Assembly: GCF_020991275.1 (NCBI RefSeq)
Contig: NZ_JAJLQY010000007.1
Location: 1 to 64,000, forward strand
DNA: 64,000 bases
Direction of reading: 5' to 3'
From: Actinocorallia sp. API 0066
Lineage (GTDB): Bacteria; Actinomycetota; Actinomycetes; Streptosporangiales; Streptosporangiaceae
Shown here: one piece after another, positions 15,050 through 23,330 of the stretch
Position numbering within the stretch: position 1 is the first letter of the stretch
Layout of the letters: each line of letters begins with the position of its first letter
Position numbers and translations under genes: made by a program
The notes under the pieces: model-generated
What the model saw: only the letters and a program-made list of their open reading frames with translations
Told to the model about the DNA's origin: nothing
Database searches by the model: none

Positions 15050-16216
15050 CTATTCCTCGCTCTTGTTCTTGTGCCTGAGGACCAGGTCGCAGATCTCGCG
15101 GACCGCGCCCCCTCCGCCGGGGCGGGTGAGCACGAGCCTGGCCGCCGCGCGGACGTCCGGATGCGCGGCGGGCACCGCGACCGGCCAGCCCACGAGGGCC
15201 AGACAGCCGAGGTCGTTGACGTCGTTGCCCACGTAGGCGACGCGCGCGGGGTCCCATCCGGCGTCGCGCAGCCACTTGTCCAGCACGGCCGCCTTGTCGG
15301 CGATGCCGTGCAGGACGGGCACCCCGAGCTTGGCGGCGCGCGCCTTCACCACGGGGTTGGTCTCGGTGGAGAGGATGAGGAACGGCACGCCCGCCTTCTT
15401 CAGCAGGGCGACCCCCATCCCGTCCTCGCGGGAGACGGTGACGGTCTCGTGCCCGTCCTGGCCGACTCCGGCCGTGTCGTTGGTGTGCACCCCGTCGAAG
15501 TCGGTGACGACGGCGTCCACGTCGAGCGCCTCGGGCCGGTCGGCCAGCGGGGCCAGGGCCCGCGCCACGGCCAGGTCCTCGGGGGTGTCGATCTCCAGCG
15601 CGTGGGCGCGCGGCACCGGCTGTGCCGCGATCCTGCCGAAGAACCGGTGCCCGTGCCCGAGGAGCCCGCTCGTCCGCATGACGTAGAAGGCGCCCGTCTC
15701 CCGGTAGTGCGGGGCGCGGTCCTGGCGGCGCGGCCGGTAGGCGGCGTCGTGGCCGACCCCGGCCAGCCCGTCCGCGCCTTCGACCCACTGGAACTCGTGC
15801 GTCTCCAGCGCGGCGAAGACGGAGTCGGCGGCGCCGTCCAGGACGCGGGAGACGGCCGCGTCGAGGTCGGCGGGGTCGAGGAACGGCGAGGTGCACTGGA
15901 CGAGCACCGTGATCTCGGGCGGCGCGGGCAGCGCGGCCAGCGCGTGGATCAGCGCGGACTCCGAGGTCGCGCCGTCGCTGGAGAGGTCGTCGGGCCGCTC
16001 GATGATCGCGGCGCCCGCCGCGCGGGCGGCCTCGGCGATCTCCCTGTCGTCGGTGGAGACCAGCACGGTGTCCACCGTCCGGGCCGCGCGGGCGGCACGC
16101 ACCGCCCTGGCGACCAGGGGGACGCCCCCGACCTTTGCCAAGTTCTTACCCGGGACGCCCTTGGAGCCGCCCCGGGCCGGGATCACGCAGACGACCCGTT
16201 CGCTGTGGACTCGCAC
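15050..16216 (-). CDS. neuA: CMP-nonulosonate synthetase fused to a KdsC-like HAD phosphatase
   Basis: A 388-residue two-domain protein. Residues 1 to about 225 are a CMP-N-acylneuraminate cytidylyltransferase: IPARGGSKGVPGKN binds CTP, with VLVQCTSPFLDPADLD and HALEIDTPEDLAVA further on. Residues about 230-388 are a HAD phosphatase of the KdsC type with an intact catalytic pair D239/D241 (TDFDGVHTND), LSTETN as motif II and GNDVNDLGCL as motif IV. It would therefore both dephosphorylate a nonulosonate-9-phosphate and activate the product with CTP. GTG 16216 has GAGGAAA 5 bases upstream. It is first gene of the minus-strand operon. The phosphatase fusion fits a pathway using a 6-phosphorylated hexose. 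Confidence 0.88.
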   Translation of the reverse strand: MRVHSERVVCVIPARGGSKGVPGKNLAKVGGVPLVARAVRAARAARTVDTVLVSTDDREIAEAARAAGAAIIERPDDLSSDGATSESALIHALAALPAPPEITVLVQCTSPFLDPADLDAAVSRVLDGAADSVFAALETHEFQWVEGADGLAGVGHDAAYRPRRQDRAPHYRETGAFYVMRTSGLLGHGHRFFGRIAAQPVPRAHALEIDTPEDLAVARALAPLADRPEALDVDAVVTDFDGVHTNDTAGVGQDGHETVTVSREDGMGVALLKKAGVPFLILSTETNPVVKARAAKLGVPVLHGIADKAAVLDKWLRDAGWDPARVAYVGNDVNDLGCLALVGWPVAVPAAHPDVRAAARLVLTRPGGGGAVREICDLVLRHKNKSEE

Positions 16217-16387
16217 ACACTTTCCTCGTCGTTCGCCGCCCGGTGGTCGGGCAGAGGAGTCCGACGTTAGGAGCCGCGTGTGACGGCCCGTGAGAGGCGA
16301 GGTGAACGAGGCGAGGACGAGGTGTGGACACTGTGCCGTCGGATGCGTACTTTATGTTCCCTTAACGCGTTGCATGATCGTTCGTTC

Positions 16388-16425
16388 GGGCTTCTCTCGC
16401 CTTAGGTCGAGAGCCCGGCTAATGT
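16388..16425 (+). promoter_or_regulatory. Putative promoter and inverted repeat before the 16457 gene
   Basis: CTCTCG (16394-16399) pairs with CGAGAG (16408-16413), flanked by GGGC/CCC, and overlaps the position of a -35 region. TAATGT (16420-16425) is a good -10 hexamer, leaving a leader of about 25 bases. The 240-base divergent region around it (16217-16456) also holds the neuA promoter; nothing else is visible there. Confidence 0.4.
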
Positions 16426-16456
16426 GCTTGTGCTCCCTTGTGACAGGAATTCTCGC

Positions 16457-18298
16457 GTGCCCCACCCCACAGTCAGCGTCATCGTCCCGGTCTACAACTG
16501 CCGGGCGAGCCTGGAGCGCTGTGTCGGTTCGGTGCTCGGCCAGACCCTGGGCGACCTCGAACTGATCTGCGTCGACGACGGCTCGACCGACGACAGCCTC
16601 GACGTGCTGCGACGCTTCACCGACAGCCGCATGATCGTGCTCACCCAGCCGAACTCCGGCGGCCCCGGCGCCCCGCGCAACGCGGGCCTCGACCGCGCGA
16701 CCGGCGAGTTTGTGCTCTTCCTCGACGCCGACGACTGGCTCGGGCCCCGCGCCCTTGAGCTCATGGTCGAGATGGCCGAGGAGAACGCCACCGACATCGT
16801 CATAGGCAAGTACGTCGGAGTGGGCCGCAAGGTGCCCGTCCGGCTGTTCCGCCAGACGGTCGGCAGCACCACGATCCACGACGACAAGCCCGACCTGTAC
16901 GCGACACTCGCGCCGCTCAAGCTGTTCCGCCGCTCCCTGATCGGCGACACCCGGTTCCCCGAGGGGCTGCTCTCGCACGAGGACCAGGAGTTCACCGCCC
17001 TCGCCTACTTCCGGGCCAAGGGCGTGAGCGTGCTCGCCGACTACGACGCCTACTACTGGGTGGAGCGCGAGGACGGCAGCAGCATCATGCAGCAGGGCGG
17101 CGCGCCCGACACCGAGTTCTTCCCGGTGATCGGCAGGGTGATGCGGCTCGTCGAGGAGCACACCGAGCCCGGCCCGGCCCGGGACCGGATGCTGCGGCGG
17201 CACTTCCGCGAGGAGGTCTCGGCCCGGTTCGGCGCCGCCTACCTGGCGGCGTCGCCGGAGCGGCGCGCGATCACCGAGGCCGGTGCCCGTGTGCTCGTCG
17301 AACGGCACCTCACCCCGGCGATCAGCGCGGCCAGCGCCCCGTTCTTCCGTCAGCTCGCGCACTGCCTCACGGACGGCCGCGAGGACCTGATCCCTGAGAT
17401 CGTCGCCTTCGGGACGGCCGAGAAGGTGCCGCCATTGAAGGTCGTGGACGGCAGGGTCTACCAGGACACGCCAGGGTTCGGGGAACTCCCGGACGCCTGC
17501 TTCGACGTCACCGACCGGCTCCCGTTCCACGCCCAGCTCACCGCCGCCCGCTGGGACGGGCCCCGGCTCGTGCTGGAGGGCGACGTCGAGCTGGCGGGCG
17601 GGCGGGCCTCGGACCTCTCGGTGCTGCTGCGGCTGCGCGGCGACGAGCCCGCCGAGCTGGCGTTCCCGGTGGCGTCGGCCGAGCCGTTCCGCGCGGTGCT
17701 GGACTTCGCCGGGACGCCCCTGTCGAAGGGCCGCTGGGACATCGTCGTGCGCGCCGCCCTGGACGGGGTGCCGCTGGCGGCCAGGCCCGCGCTGGGCGAC
17801 CTGGAGACGCCCGACACCCGGTTCGTCCTTGTTGATGACGGCAAGCCCGTCTTGCGCGGCCACCGCACCGACTACGGCAACCTCAGCGTCGACGCCGGAT
17901 GGCAGTCCAGGACGCCGGAGATCGTCGCGTCCGCGCGGGTCGGCCGGGGCGTTGTGCGGGTCACGGGCACGATGCCCGCCAGCGTCCCGGTGACGGTCAA
18001 GGCGAAGCTGCGCGGCTCCGAGGAGGTCGTGGACGCGCCCGCCCGGTTCGACGGCGACGCGTTCACCGCCGACCTGCCGCTCCGGCTCCTGCGCGACGGC
18101 ACCTGGCAGATCGAGTTCGACGTCGCGGGACTGCGCGGCGCGTTCCTGCCGGACGCGCTGGCCGCCGCCCGGGTCGGGCTGCGCCGCTCCGCCCGGCCCT
18201 ACCGCACCACGGGCGGCCGCCTCGCCGTCGCCCTCTCGTCCGCGCCGGTGCTCCCCAGGATCCTCGCCAAACTCGGCCTACGCCGCGGCTGGCCCTGA
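16457..18298 (+). CDS. GT2 glycosyltransferase with C-terminal beta-sandwich modules
   Basis: A 613-residue protein. Residues 1 to about 300 are a GT-A family 2 domain: TVSVIVPVYNCRASLERC, LICVDDGSTDDS, GGPGAPRNAGLDRATGEFVLFLDADDW, and the catalytic-base region LLSHEDQEFTA. The rest is beta-rich, with repeated modules of the kind seen in teichoic-acid glycosyltransferases such as TarS/TarP (LTAARWDGPRLVLEGD, GRWDIVVRAALDG). The same modules occur in the 19945 protein. GTG 16457 is preferred over the upstream ATG at 16424: AGGA is about 10 bases before it and it removes a non-family tail. It heads a plus-strand set with the next two genes; a wall-polymer glycosyltransferase is likely. Confidence 0.8.
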   Translation: MPHPTVSVIVPVYNCRASLERCVGSVLGQTLGDLELICVDDGSTDDSLDVLRRFTDSRMIVLTQPNSGGPGAPRNAGLDRATGEFVLFLDADDWLGPRALELMVEMAEENATDIVIGKYVGVGRKVPVRLFRQTVGSTTIHDDKPDLYATLAPLKLFRRSLIGDTRFPEGLLSHEDQEFTALAYFRAKGVSVLADYDAYYWVEREDGSSIMQQGGAPDTEFFPVIGRVMRLVEEHTEPGPARDRMLRRHFREEVSARFGAAYLAASPERRAITEAGARVLVERHLTPAISAASAPFFRQLAHCLTDGREDLIPEIVAFGTAEKVPPLKVVDGRVYQDTPGFGELPDACFDVTDRLPFHAQLTAARWDGPRLVLEGDVELAGGRASDLSVLLRLRGDEPAELAFPVASAEPFRAVLDFAGTPLSKGRWDIVVRAALDGVPLAARPALGDLETPDTRFVLVDDGKPVLRGHRTDYGNLSVDAGWQSRTPEIVASARVGRGVVRVTGTMPASVPVTVKAKLRGSEEVVDAPARFDGDAFTADLPLRLLRDGTWQIEFDVAGLRGAFLPDALAAARVGLRRSARPYRTTGGRLAVALSSAPVLPRILAKLGLRRGWP

Positions 18299-18333
18299 GC
18301 GTCCACCAAACACACATATCCTCTGCTGTTGAG

Positions 18334-19818
18334 ATGTCTGCCAGATCCCGGTGGGTCGGGACGGCGGGGCTCGCCGCTGTCCTGCTCTCCGTGGGTCTCG
18401 GCGTGTTCGCCTGCCTCCTCGGACCCTCCAACACGGTGCCCCAGAGCGGCGGCGGATGGTCCCTCAAGGCCGATCCGAGCGCGCTGCTCGTTGTTGTGCT
18501 CACCTTCGCCATGGTCGGGTTCGGCGCGCTCGGCGTCTGCCTGTGCCTGCTGGCGCTGCGGTGGGGCTGGCGGCCGTCGCTCCGGCTGCTGCTGGCCGGG
18601 GGGCTGGGCGCGGCCCTCGTGTACGCGCTGGTGCCGGTGGGGGGCTCCACCGACGTCCAGAGCTACGCCCTCTACGGGCGGATGCTCCTGCTCGGGCATG
18701 ATCCGTACCAGACCGTCCCGCAACTGCTGATCGACCTGCGCGACCCCGTCGCCAAGTACGCGCCGCAGGCGTGGCGGCGGACGCCCTCGGTCTACGGGCC
18801 CGTCTCGAACTGGATCTTCGCGGCGGCGGCCTGGGCGGGCGGCGCGTCGATGTACGCGATCGTCTCGCTGCTCAAGGTCGCCGCGTTCGGCGCGTTCGCC
18901 GTGGTGGCGCTCGTGCTGGACCGCATCGCCGGTGACACCACGGCCAGGATCCGCGCGCACCTGCTGTGGACCTGCAACCCGCTCATGCTGTGGGCCTGTG
19001 TGGCGGGCGCGCACAACGACGTGTACGGCGCGGCGTTCATGGCGCTGGCCTTCGCCGTCTTCTTCCGGGCGGGCGCGCGCACCCCGGTCTGGGCCGCCGG
19101 CATGTACGCGGGCGCGCTGATCGGGCTGGCCGGGGGCGTCAAGGCGCCGTTCTTCGTCGCCGGGCTGGGGCTGGCGTGGGTGGCGCGGCGCTCGTGGCCG
19201 ACGCTGGCCGGGCTGCTCGGCGGCGTCGTCGCCACCGGGCTCGGCGGCTACCTGCTGGCCGGGCCGCGCGCCTTCGAGATCCTGGCGGACAAGGCGCAGG
19301 ACGTCTCACCGACCAACCCGTGGCGTTTCCTCCCGCGCTGGGGCGTTGAGCTGACCTACGGGCAGATGAACCAGCTCGGCTATCTCGCGGGCGCGGTGAT
19401 CCTCGGCGCGCTGCTGTGGAAACTGACGCCCGCGACGACCCGGCAGGGGCAGGCGGCCCGCGTGTCGTTCGCGGTCGGCGCGGCGCTGCTGTTCGTCTCG
19501 CCGGTGCAGCACCCCTGGTACGACCCGCTGATCTTTCCGCTGCTCGCGCTCGCCCCGGCCACCCGGATCGACGGCCTGACGCAGCTCCGGCTGGCCGTCG
19601 GATCGCTCGGTTTCCTGCCCGGCGTCCCGCAGTTCCGGGGCGACCCGTGGCCGGACCCGATGCCGTTCGTGCGGGACCCGGTGAACAACTGGTGGACGTC
19701 GGCGGGGCTCGGGATCCTCGCGGTGGCCGCCGTGATCGTCGTACTCCTCCCGGAACGCCGGGCCACGGAAACGGACTCCCCAGCGGAAACGGGAGTTCCG
19801 GCGCTCGCCGGAAAGTGA
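18334..19818 (+). CDS. GT-C polyprenyl-phosphate mannosyltransferase (MptA/MptB-like)
   Basis: A 494-residue integral membrane protein with about 12 hydrophobic segments. The first external loop carries STDVQSYALYGRMLLLGHDPY, closely matching the D..SY..YG......DPY signature of MptA/MptB alpha-1,6-mannosyltransferases (GT87-type), which take mannose from polyprenyl-phosphate-mannose outside the membrane. Other conserved pieces are WTCNPLMLWACVAGAHNDVYG and SPVQHPWYDPLIFPLLAL. The ATG at 18334 has no good Shine-Dalgarno site; TATCCT lies 11 bases upstream, suggesting a very short leader. Neighbouring manB/manC-type genes could supply the donor. The acceptor is not identifiable. Confidence 0.72.
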   Translation: MSARSRWVGTAGLAAVLLSVGLGVFACLLGPSNTVPQSGGGWSLKADPSALLVVVLTFAMVGFGALGVCLCLLALRWGWRPSLRLLLAGGLGAALVYALVPVGGSTDVQSYALYGRMLLLGHDPYQTVPQLLIDLRDPVAKYAPQAWRRTPSVYGPVSNWIFAAAAWAGGASMYAIVSLLKVAAFGAFAVVALVLDRIAGDTTARIRAHLLWTCNPLMLWACVAGAHNDVYGAAFMALAFAVFFRAGARTPVWAAGMYAGALIGLAGGVKAPFFVAGLGLAWVARRSWPTLAGLLGGVVATGLGGYLLAGPRAFEILADKAQDVSPTNPWRFLPRWGVELTYGQMNQLGYLAGAVILGALLWKLTPATTRQGQAARVSFAVGAALLFVSPVQHPWYDPLIFPLLALAPATRIDGLTQLRLAVGSLGFLPGVPQFRGDPWPDPMPFVRDPVNNWWTSAGLGILAVAAVIVVLLPERRATETDSPAETGVPALAGK

Positions 19819-19852
19819 TACTTGTTCCACACGGTGGGATGAGGCGGCGTGG

Positions 19853-19879
19853 GGAATGGGTCACGGCGTACACTCCGTT
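19853..19879 (+). promoter_or_regulatory. ECF sigma-R/sigma-H-like promoter before the 19945 gene
   Basis: GGAAT (19853-19857), 19 bases, then GTT (19877-19879) resembles the oxidative/thiol-stress ECF promoter GGAAT-N18/19-GTT known from streptomycetes and mycobacteria. It is 65 bases upstream of the start codon of the GT2-TagF fusion. A chance match is possible at this GC content. Confidence 0.35.
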
Positions 19880-19944
19880 GGCTACGAAAGTTACAGCAAT
19901 TCCCCTGATTCATGAACTGTCACCCAATACTGTGAGAACTCCTG

Positions 19945-22900
19945 ATGATCAGTGTCATCGTGCTCGCCTCGGGCGGCGAGCCGGACCCGGCGGAGACCCT
20001 GGCGTCGCTGGCCGGGCAGACCTTCCGTGACTTCGAGGCGCTCGTCGTCGCCGACGGCGCGCCCGCGGCCGGGGATCTGCCCGACGAGCGGTTCCGGCTC
20101 CTGGCCGGGCGGGGCCTGAGCCGGGGGGCGGCACGCGACCTGGGGGTGCGCGAGGCCCGGGGGGACTTCCTGTTCTTCGTCGACGAGGGAGACCGGATCC
20201 CCGCCGACGCGCTCGACCTGCTGCACACCGCGCTCACCGGATCACGCGCGGACTTCGCCGCCGGCAACATCGGCACGCTCACCGAGAACGGCGGCATCTG
20301 GCGGTCCTGGCTGCACCGTGAGGCGTTCGCGGCCCGGCGCCGCGCGACGTCCGTGCGGGCCCTCCCCGCGCTCGTCAACGACAGGATCGTCGGCGGGAAA
20401 CTGTTCCGCCGCGCCTTCTGGGACGCGCACGGGCTGCGCTTCCCCGAGACCGACCGGCTACCGGACCTCGCCGTCACGGTCAGCGCCTACCAGTTGGCTG
20501 ATTCCGTCGAGGTGCTGCCGGAGATCGTCGTCGGCCGGAACGCGCCCGTGCAGGCGGGGCCGAGCACCAGCCCGGCCGAGGCCGCCGAGGCGTTCGCCGC
20601 CGTCGCCGCCGTGCGCGGCAGGCTCGACGGGCACTGGCGGGCCCGAGAGCGGCGGCTCGTCGAAGGGGCGCTGCTCGACCGCGAACTCAAGGTCTTCCTC
20701 GACGCGCTCCCCGACGCCGAACCGCGCGACCGGGCCGCGATCATCGACCTCGCCGCGCAGTTCGCCGAAACCGTCGAACCCCGGATCCTCGACGACCTGG
20801 GCGCGCTCACCCGGCTCAAGTGGCACCTGGCGTCCCGGCGGCTGATCACCGAGCTGGTGAAGGTCGTCCGGTACGAGCGGGGCGGCACCAGCCCGTCGAT
20901 AGTGCGCGACCCGATCCGCCGCTACGTCGTCTACCCGTACTGGAAGGACGACAAGCTCGCCATCCCCGCCAGGATCTACCGGGCGGGGCGTGAGGTGCGG
21001 ATGCGCAGCCGGATCGAGGACATCTCCTGGACGGACGGCAAGCTCGCCGTCTCCGGGCAGGCGTTCATCACCTCGGTCGGCATGCGGCGGCGCTGGACGT
21101 CGGTGAAGGGCGTCACGCTCAAGCAGGGGCGTAGGCGGGTCCGGCTGAAGGCGCGGCAGTCACTGCGCCGTAAGGCGTGGCGCGGCCTTGAGTTCACCCT
21201 GGACCCGGCCCGCCTACGGCGTCGCGGCGGCTGGCGCGACGGGGTGTGGGAGGTCCACGCCTGGGTCTTCGCCGACGGGCTGCTTCGCTCGGGCGCGCTC
21301 AAGCCGGGATCCGCCGGATCCGGGCTCTTCCCGCCTTACGGGTACGTGGCGGACGACGTCCGGATCGTCCCGGAGATGGTGGAACGGCAGTTGCGGCTGC
21401 GCGTCGAGACCGTCCGGGTCAAGATCACCGGGCTGCGCTGGGACGGCGACGTCCTACACGTCGAGGGCAGGGCACCCGAGGCCGGGGAACTGACGCTGGT
21501 GCGGGCCGACAAGAAGGTACCGTTCGCCGTCACCGCGTCCGGCGGGGCGTTCACCGCCGCGATCGCGCTCGCCGACCTGCCCGAGATCCGGCAGGACGAG
21601 ACACGGCTCGACGACACCGTCGCCTGGCAGTTCCACGTGGACGGCGTCCAGGCCGTGCTGGCCGAGGAGACCCAGCAGGAACGGATCCTCTCCGGCACCC
21701 GCGAGGCCGTCGCCGGACGCAACCCCTCCGGGTACGCCCAGCTCAGCCTCCGGACCGCCCGGTACCTCGTGGAGGCCGCCGAACTCGCGTCCGACGGCAC
21801 CCTCACGCTGCGCGGCAGCCACCCCGTGCACGCCGAGGGCACTGTGGTGCTGCGCTCGCGCGGCCGCAAACTGGACATCCCGTTCCCGATGGCCGACGGC
21901 CAGACCGTCCTCCCGCTCACCCGGATCACCACGCTCGCCGGGACGCTCCCGCTGCGGGCCGGCAAATGGGACATCCTGTTCCGCGCCGAGGGGGCCCGGC
22001 CGCTGGCCGTCCGGCTCGCCGAGGACGCCGTGCTGCCCCCCGCCGTCGAGGTGGCGCTCCGGTCCTACGGGGTGGAGAACCAGGGCGGCAGGCTCGTCCT
22101 GGAGGTCGGCAACGACCTGAAACCGGGCGAACAGGGCGCCGCCACCAAGATGCGGCAGGAGGCCCGGCTCAAGGTCAAGGAACAGGGCCTGCGCGACGCC
22201 GTCCTGTTCACCTGCTTCAGCGGCCGCCAGTACTCCGACAGCACCCGCGCCATCCACGAGGAACTCGTGCGCCGTGGCAGCACCCTGGAACAGCTCTGGG
22301 TCGTCGGCGACGCCCAGGTGGAGCTGCCGCCGACGGCCAAGGCGGTCCGGCTGAACGGCCGCGACTGGCACGAGGCGATCGCGTCGTCGAAGTACATCGT
22401 GGCCAACCACCGGATAGGCGACTGGTTCCGGCGGCACCCTGAGCAGACTGTCCTGCAGACGTGGCACGGCACCCCGCTGAAGAAGATCGGGCGGGACGTC
22501 AAGGAGGTCCACTTCGCCTACGCGCCCGGCATGCAGAAGGCGCACGCCGCGACCGTCGGCGAGGTCAAGCTGCCCGAGTGGACGCACCTCGTGTCGCCCA
22601 ACCCGTTCAGCACCAAGATCCTCCAACGCGCTTTCAAGTACGAGGGCGAGATCATCGAGGCGGGCTACCCCCGCAACGACGTCCTGTACTCGCCCGACGC
22701 GGCCGCCATCGCGGCGTCCGTCCGGGAGCGGCTGGAGATCCCCGAAGGCAAGAAGGTCGTCCTGTACGCGCCCACCTGGCGCGACGACCAGTTCTACGGG
22801 CAGGGCCGCTACAAGGCCGACTGGCAGATCGACCTCGACGTCTTCGGCCGCGAACTCGGCGACGACCACGTGCTCGTCGCGCGGCTCCACCCGAACGTCG

Positions 22901-23286
22901 TGGACGGCGCGCCGGAGGCCCCCTTCGTCAGGGACGCCTCCCTCTACCCGGACATCGCCGAGCTGTACCTGGCCGCCGACGTCATGGTGAGCGACTACAG
23001 CTCGGTGATGTTCGACTTCGCCAACCTGCGCCGCCCGATGCTCTTCTACACCTACGACCTCGCCCACTACCGGGACAAGCTCCGCGGCTTCTACTTCGAC
23101 TTCGAGTCCGAGGCCCCCGGCCCGCTCCTGGAGACGACCGAGGCGCTCGTCGCCGCGCTCCGCGACATCAACGAGGTCAAGGAGAAGTACCGGGACCCCT
23201 ACCGGTCCTTCCACGAGCGCTTCTGCGCCCTGGAGGACGGCCACGCCGCCAGCCGCGTGGTGGACGCGGTCTTCGGCCCCGCCTGA
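19945..23286 (+). CDS. GT2-TagF fusion: wall teichoic-acid-type polymerase
   Basis: A 1,113-residue protein in three parts. Residues 1 to about 215 are a divergent GT2 domain (MISVIVLASGGEPDPAETL, FLFFVDEGDRIPADAL). The middle (about 330-700) holds beta-sandwich modules with RWDGDVLHVEG- and GKWDILFRAEG-type repeats. Residues about 730-1113 are a CDP-glycerol glycerophosphotransferase (TagF) domain with H841 in LQTWHGTPLKK and D1017 in VSDYSSVMFDF, the conserved catalytic region. TagF enzymes polymerise glycerol or ribitol phosphate from CDP-polyols at the cytoplasmic membrane face. One chain could therefore add both a sugar and polyol phosphates. The ATG has no strong ribosome site. A perfect terminator follows the stop. 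Confidence 0.85.
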   Translation: MISVIVLASGGEPDPAETLASLAGQTFRDFEALVVADGAPAAGDLPDERFRLLAGRGLSRGAARDLGVREARGDFLFFVDEGDRIPADALDLLHTALTGSRADFAAGNIGTLTENGGIWRSWLHREAFAARRRATSVRALPALVNDRIVGGKLFRRAFWDAHGLRFPETDRLPDLAVTVSAYQLADSVEVLPEIVVGRNAPVQAGPSTSPAEAAEAFAAVAAVRGRLDGHWRARERRLVEGALLDRELKVFLDALPDAEPRDRAAIIDLAAQFAETVEPRILDDLGALTRLKWHLASRRLITELVKVVRYERGGTSPSIVRDPIRRYVVYPYWKDDKLAIPARIYRAGREVRMRSRIEDISWTDGKLAVSGQAFITSVGMRRRWTSVKGVTLKQGRRRVRLKARQSLRRKAWRGLEFTLDPARLRRRGGWRDGVWEVHAWVFADGLLRSGALKPGSAGSGLFPPYGYVADDVRIVPEMVERQLRLRVETVRVKITGLRWDGDVLHVEGRAPEAGELTLVRADKKVPFAVTASGGAFTAAIALADLPEIRQDETRLDDTVAWQFHVDGVQAVLAEETQQERILSGTREAVAGRNPSGYAQLSLRTARYLVEAAELASDGTLTLRGSHPVHAEGTVVLRSRGRKLDIPFPMADGQTVLPLTRITTLAGTLPLRAGKWDILFRAEGARPLAVRLAEDAVLPPAVEVALRSYGVENQGGRLVLEVGNDLKPGEQGAATKMRQEARLKVKEQGLRDAVLFTCFSGRQYSDSTRAIHEELVRRGSTLEQLWVVGDAQVELPPTAKAVRLNGRDWHEAIASSKYIVANHRIGDWFRRHPEQTVLQTWHGTPLKKIGRDVKEVHFAYAPGMQKAHAATVGEVKLPEWTHLVSPNPFSTKILQRAFKYEGEIIEAGYPRNDVLYSPDAAAIAASVRERLEIPEGKKVVLYAPTWRDDQFYGQGRYKADWQIDLDVFGRELGDDHVLVARLHPNVVDGAPEAPFVRDASLYPDIAELYLAADVMVSDYSSVMFDFANLRRPMLFYTYDLAHYRDKLRGFYFDFESEAPGPLLETTEALVAALRDINEVKEKYRDPYRSFHERFCALEDGHAASRVVDAVFGPA

Positions 23287-23292
23287 CGCCCA

Positions 23293-23320
23293 GCGGGGCC
23301 CGGCACGCGCCGGGCCCCGC
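23293..23320. terminator. Bidirectional terminator between the TagF fusion and the phospholipase D-like gene
   Basis: GCGGGGCCCGGC (23293-23304) and GCCGGGCCCCGC (23309-23320) form a perfect 12-bp stem with a 4-base loop, midway between two convergent stop codons. There is no long U-run, as is common in actinomycetes. Confidence 0.8.
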
Positions 23321-23330
23321 GATCAGACGG

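Noticed and set aside
14172-15896. Longer NeuB frame extending through neuA
   Set aside because: The extension is out-of-frame neuA sequence. ATG 15,047 with GAGGAA upstream gives the standard NeuB N terminus.
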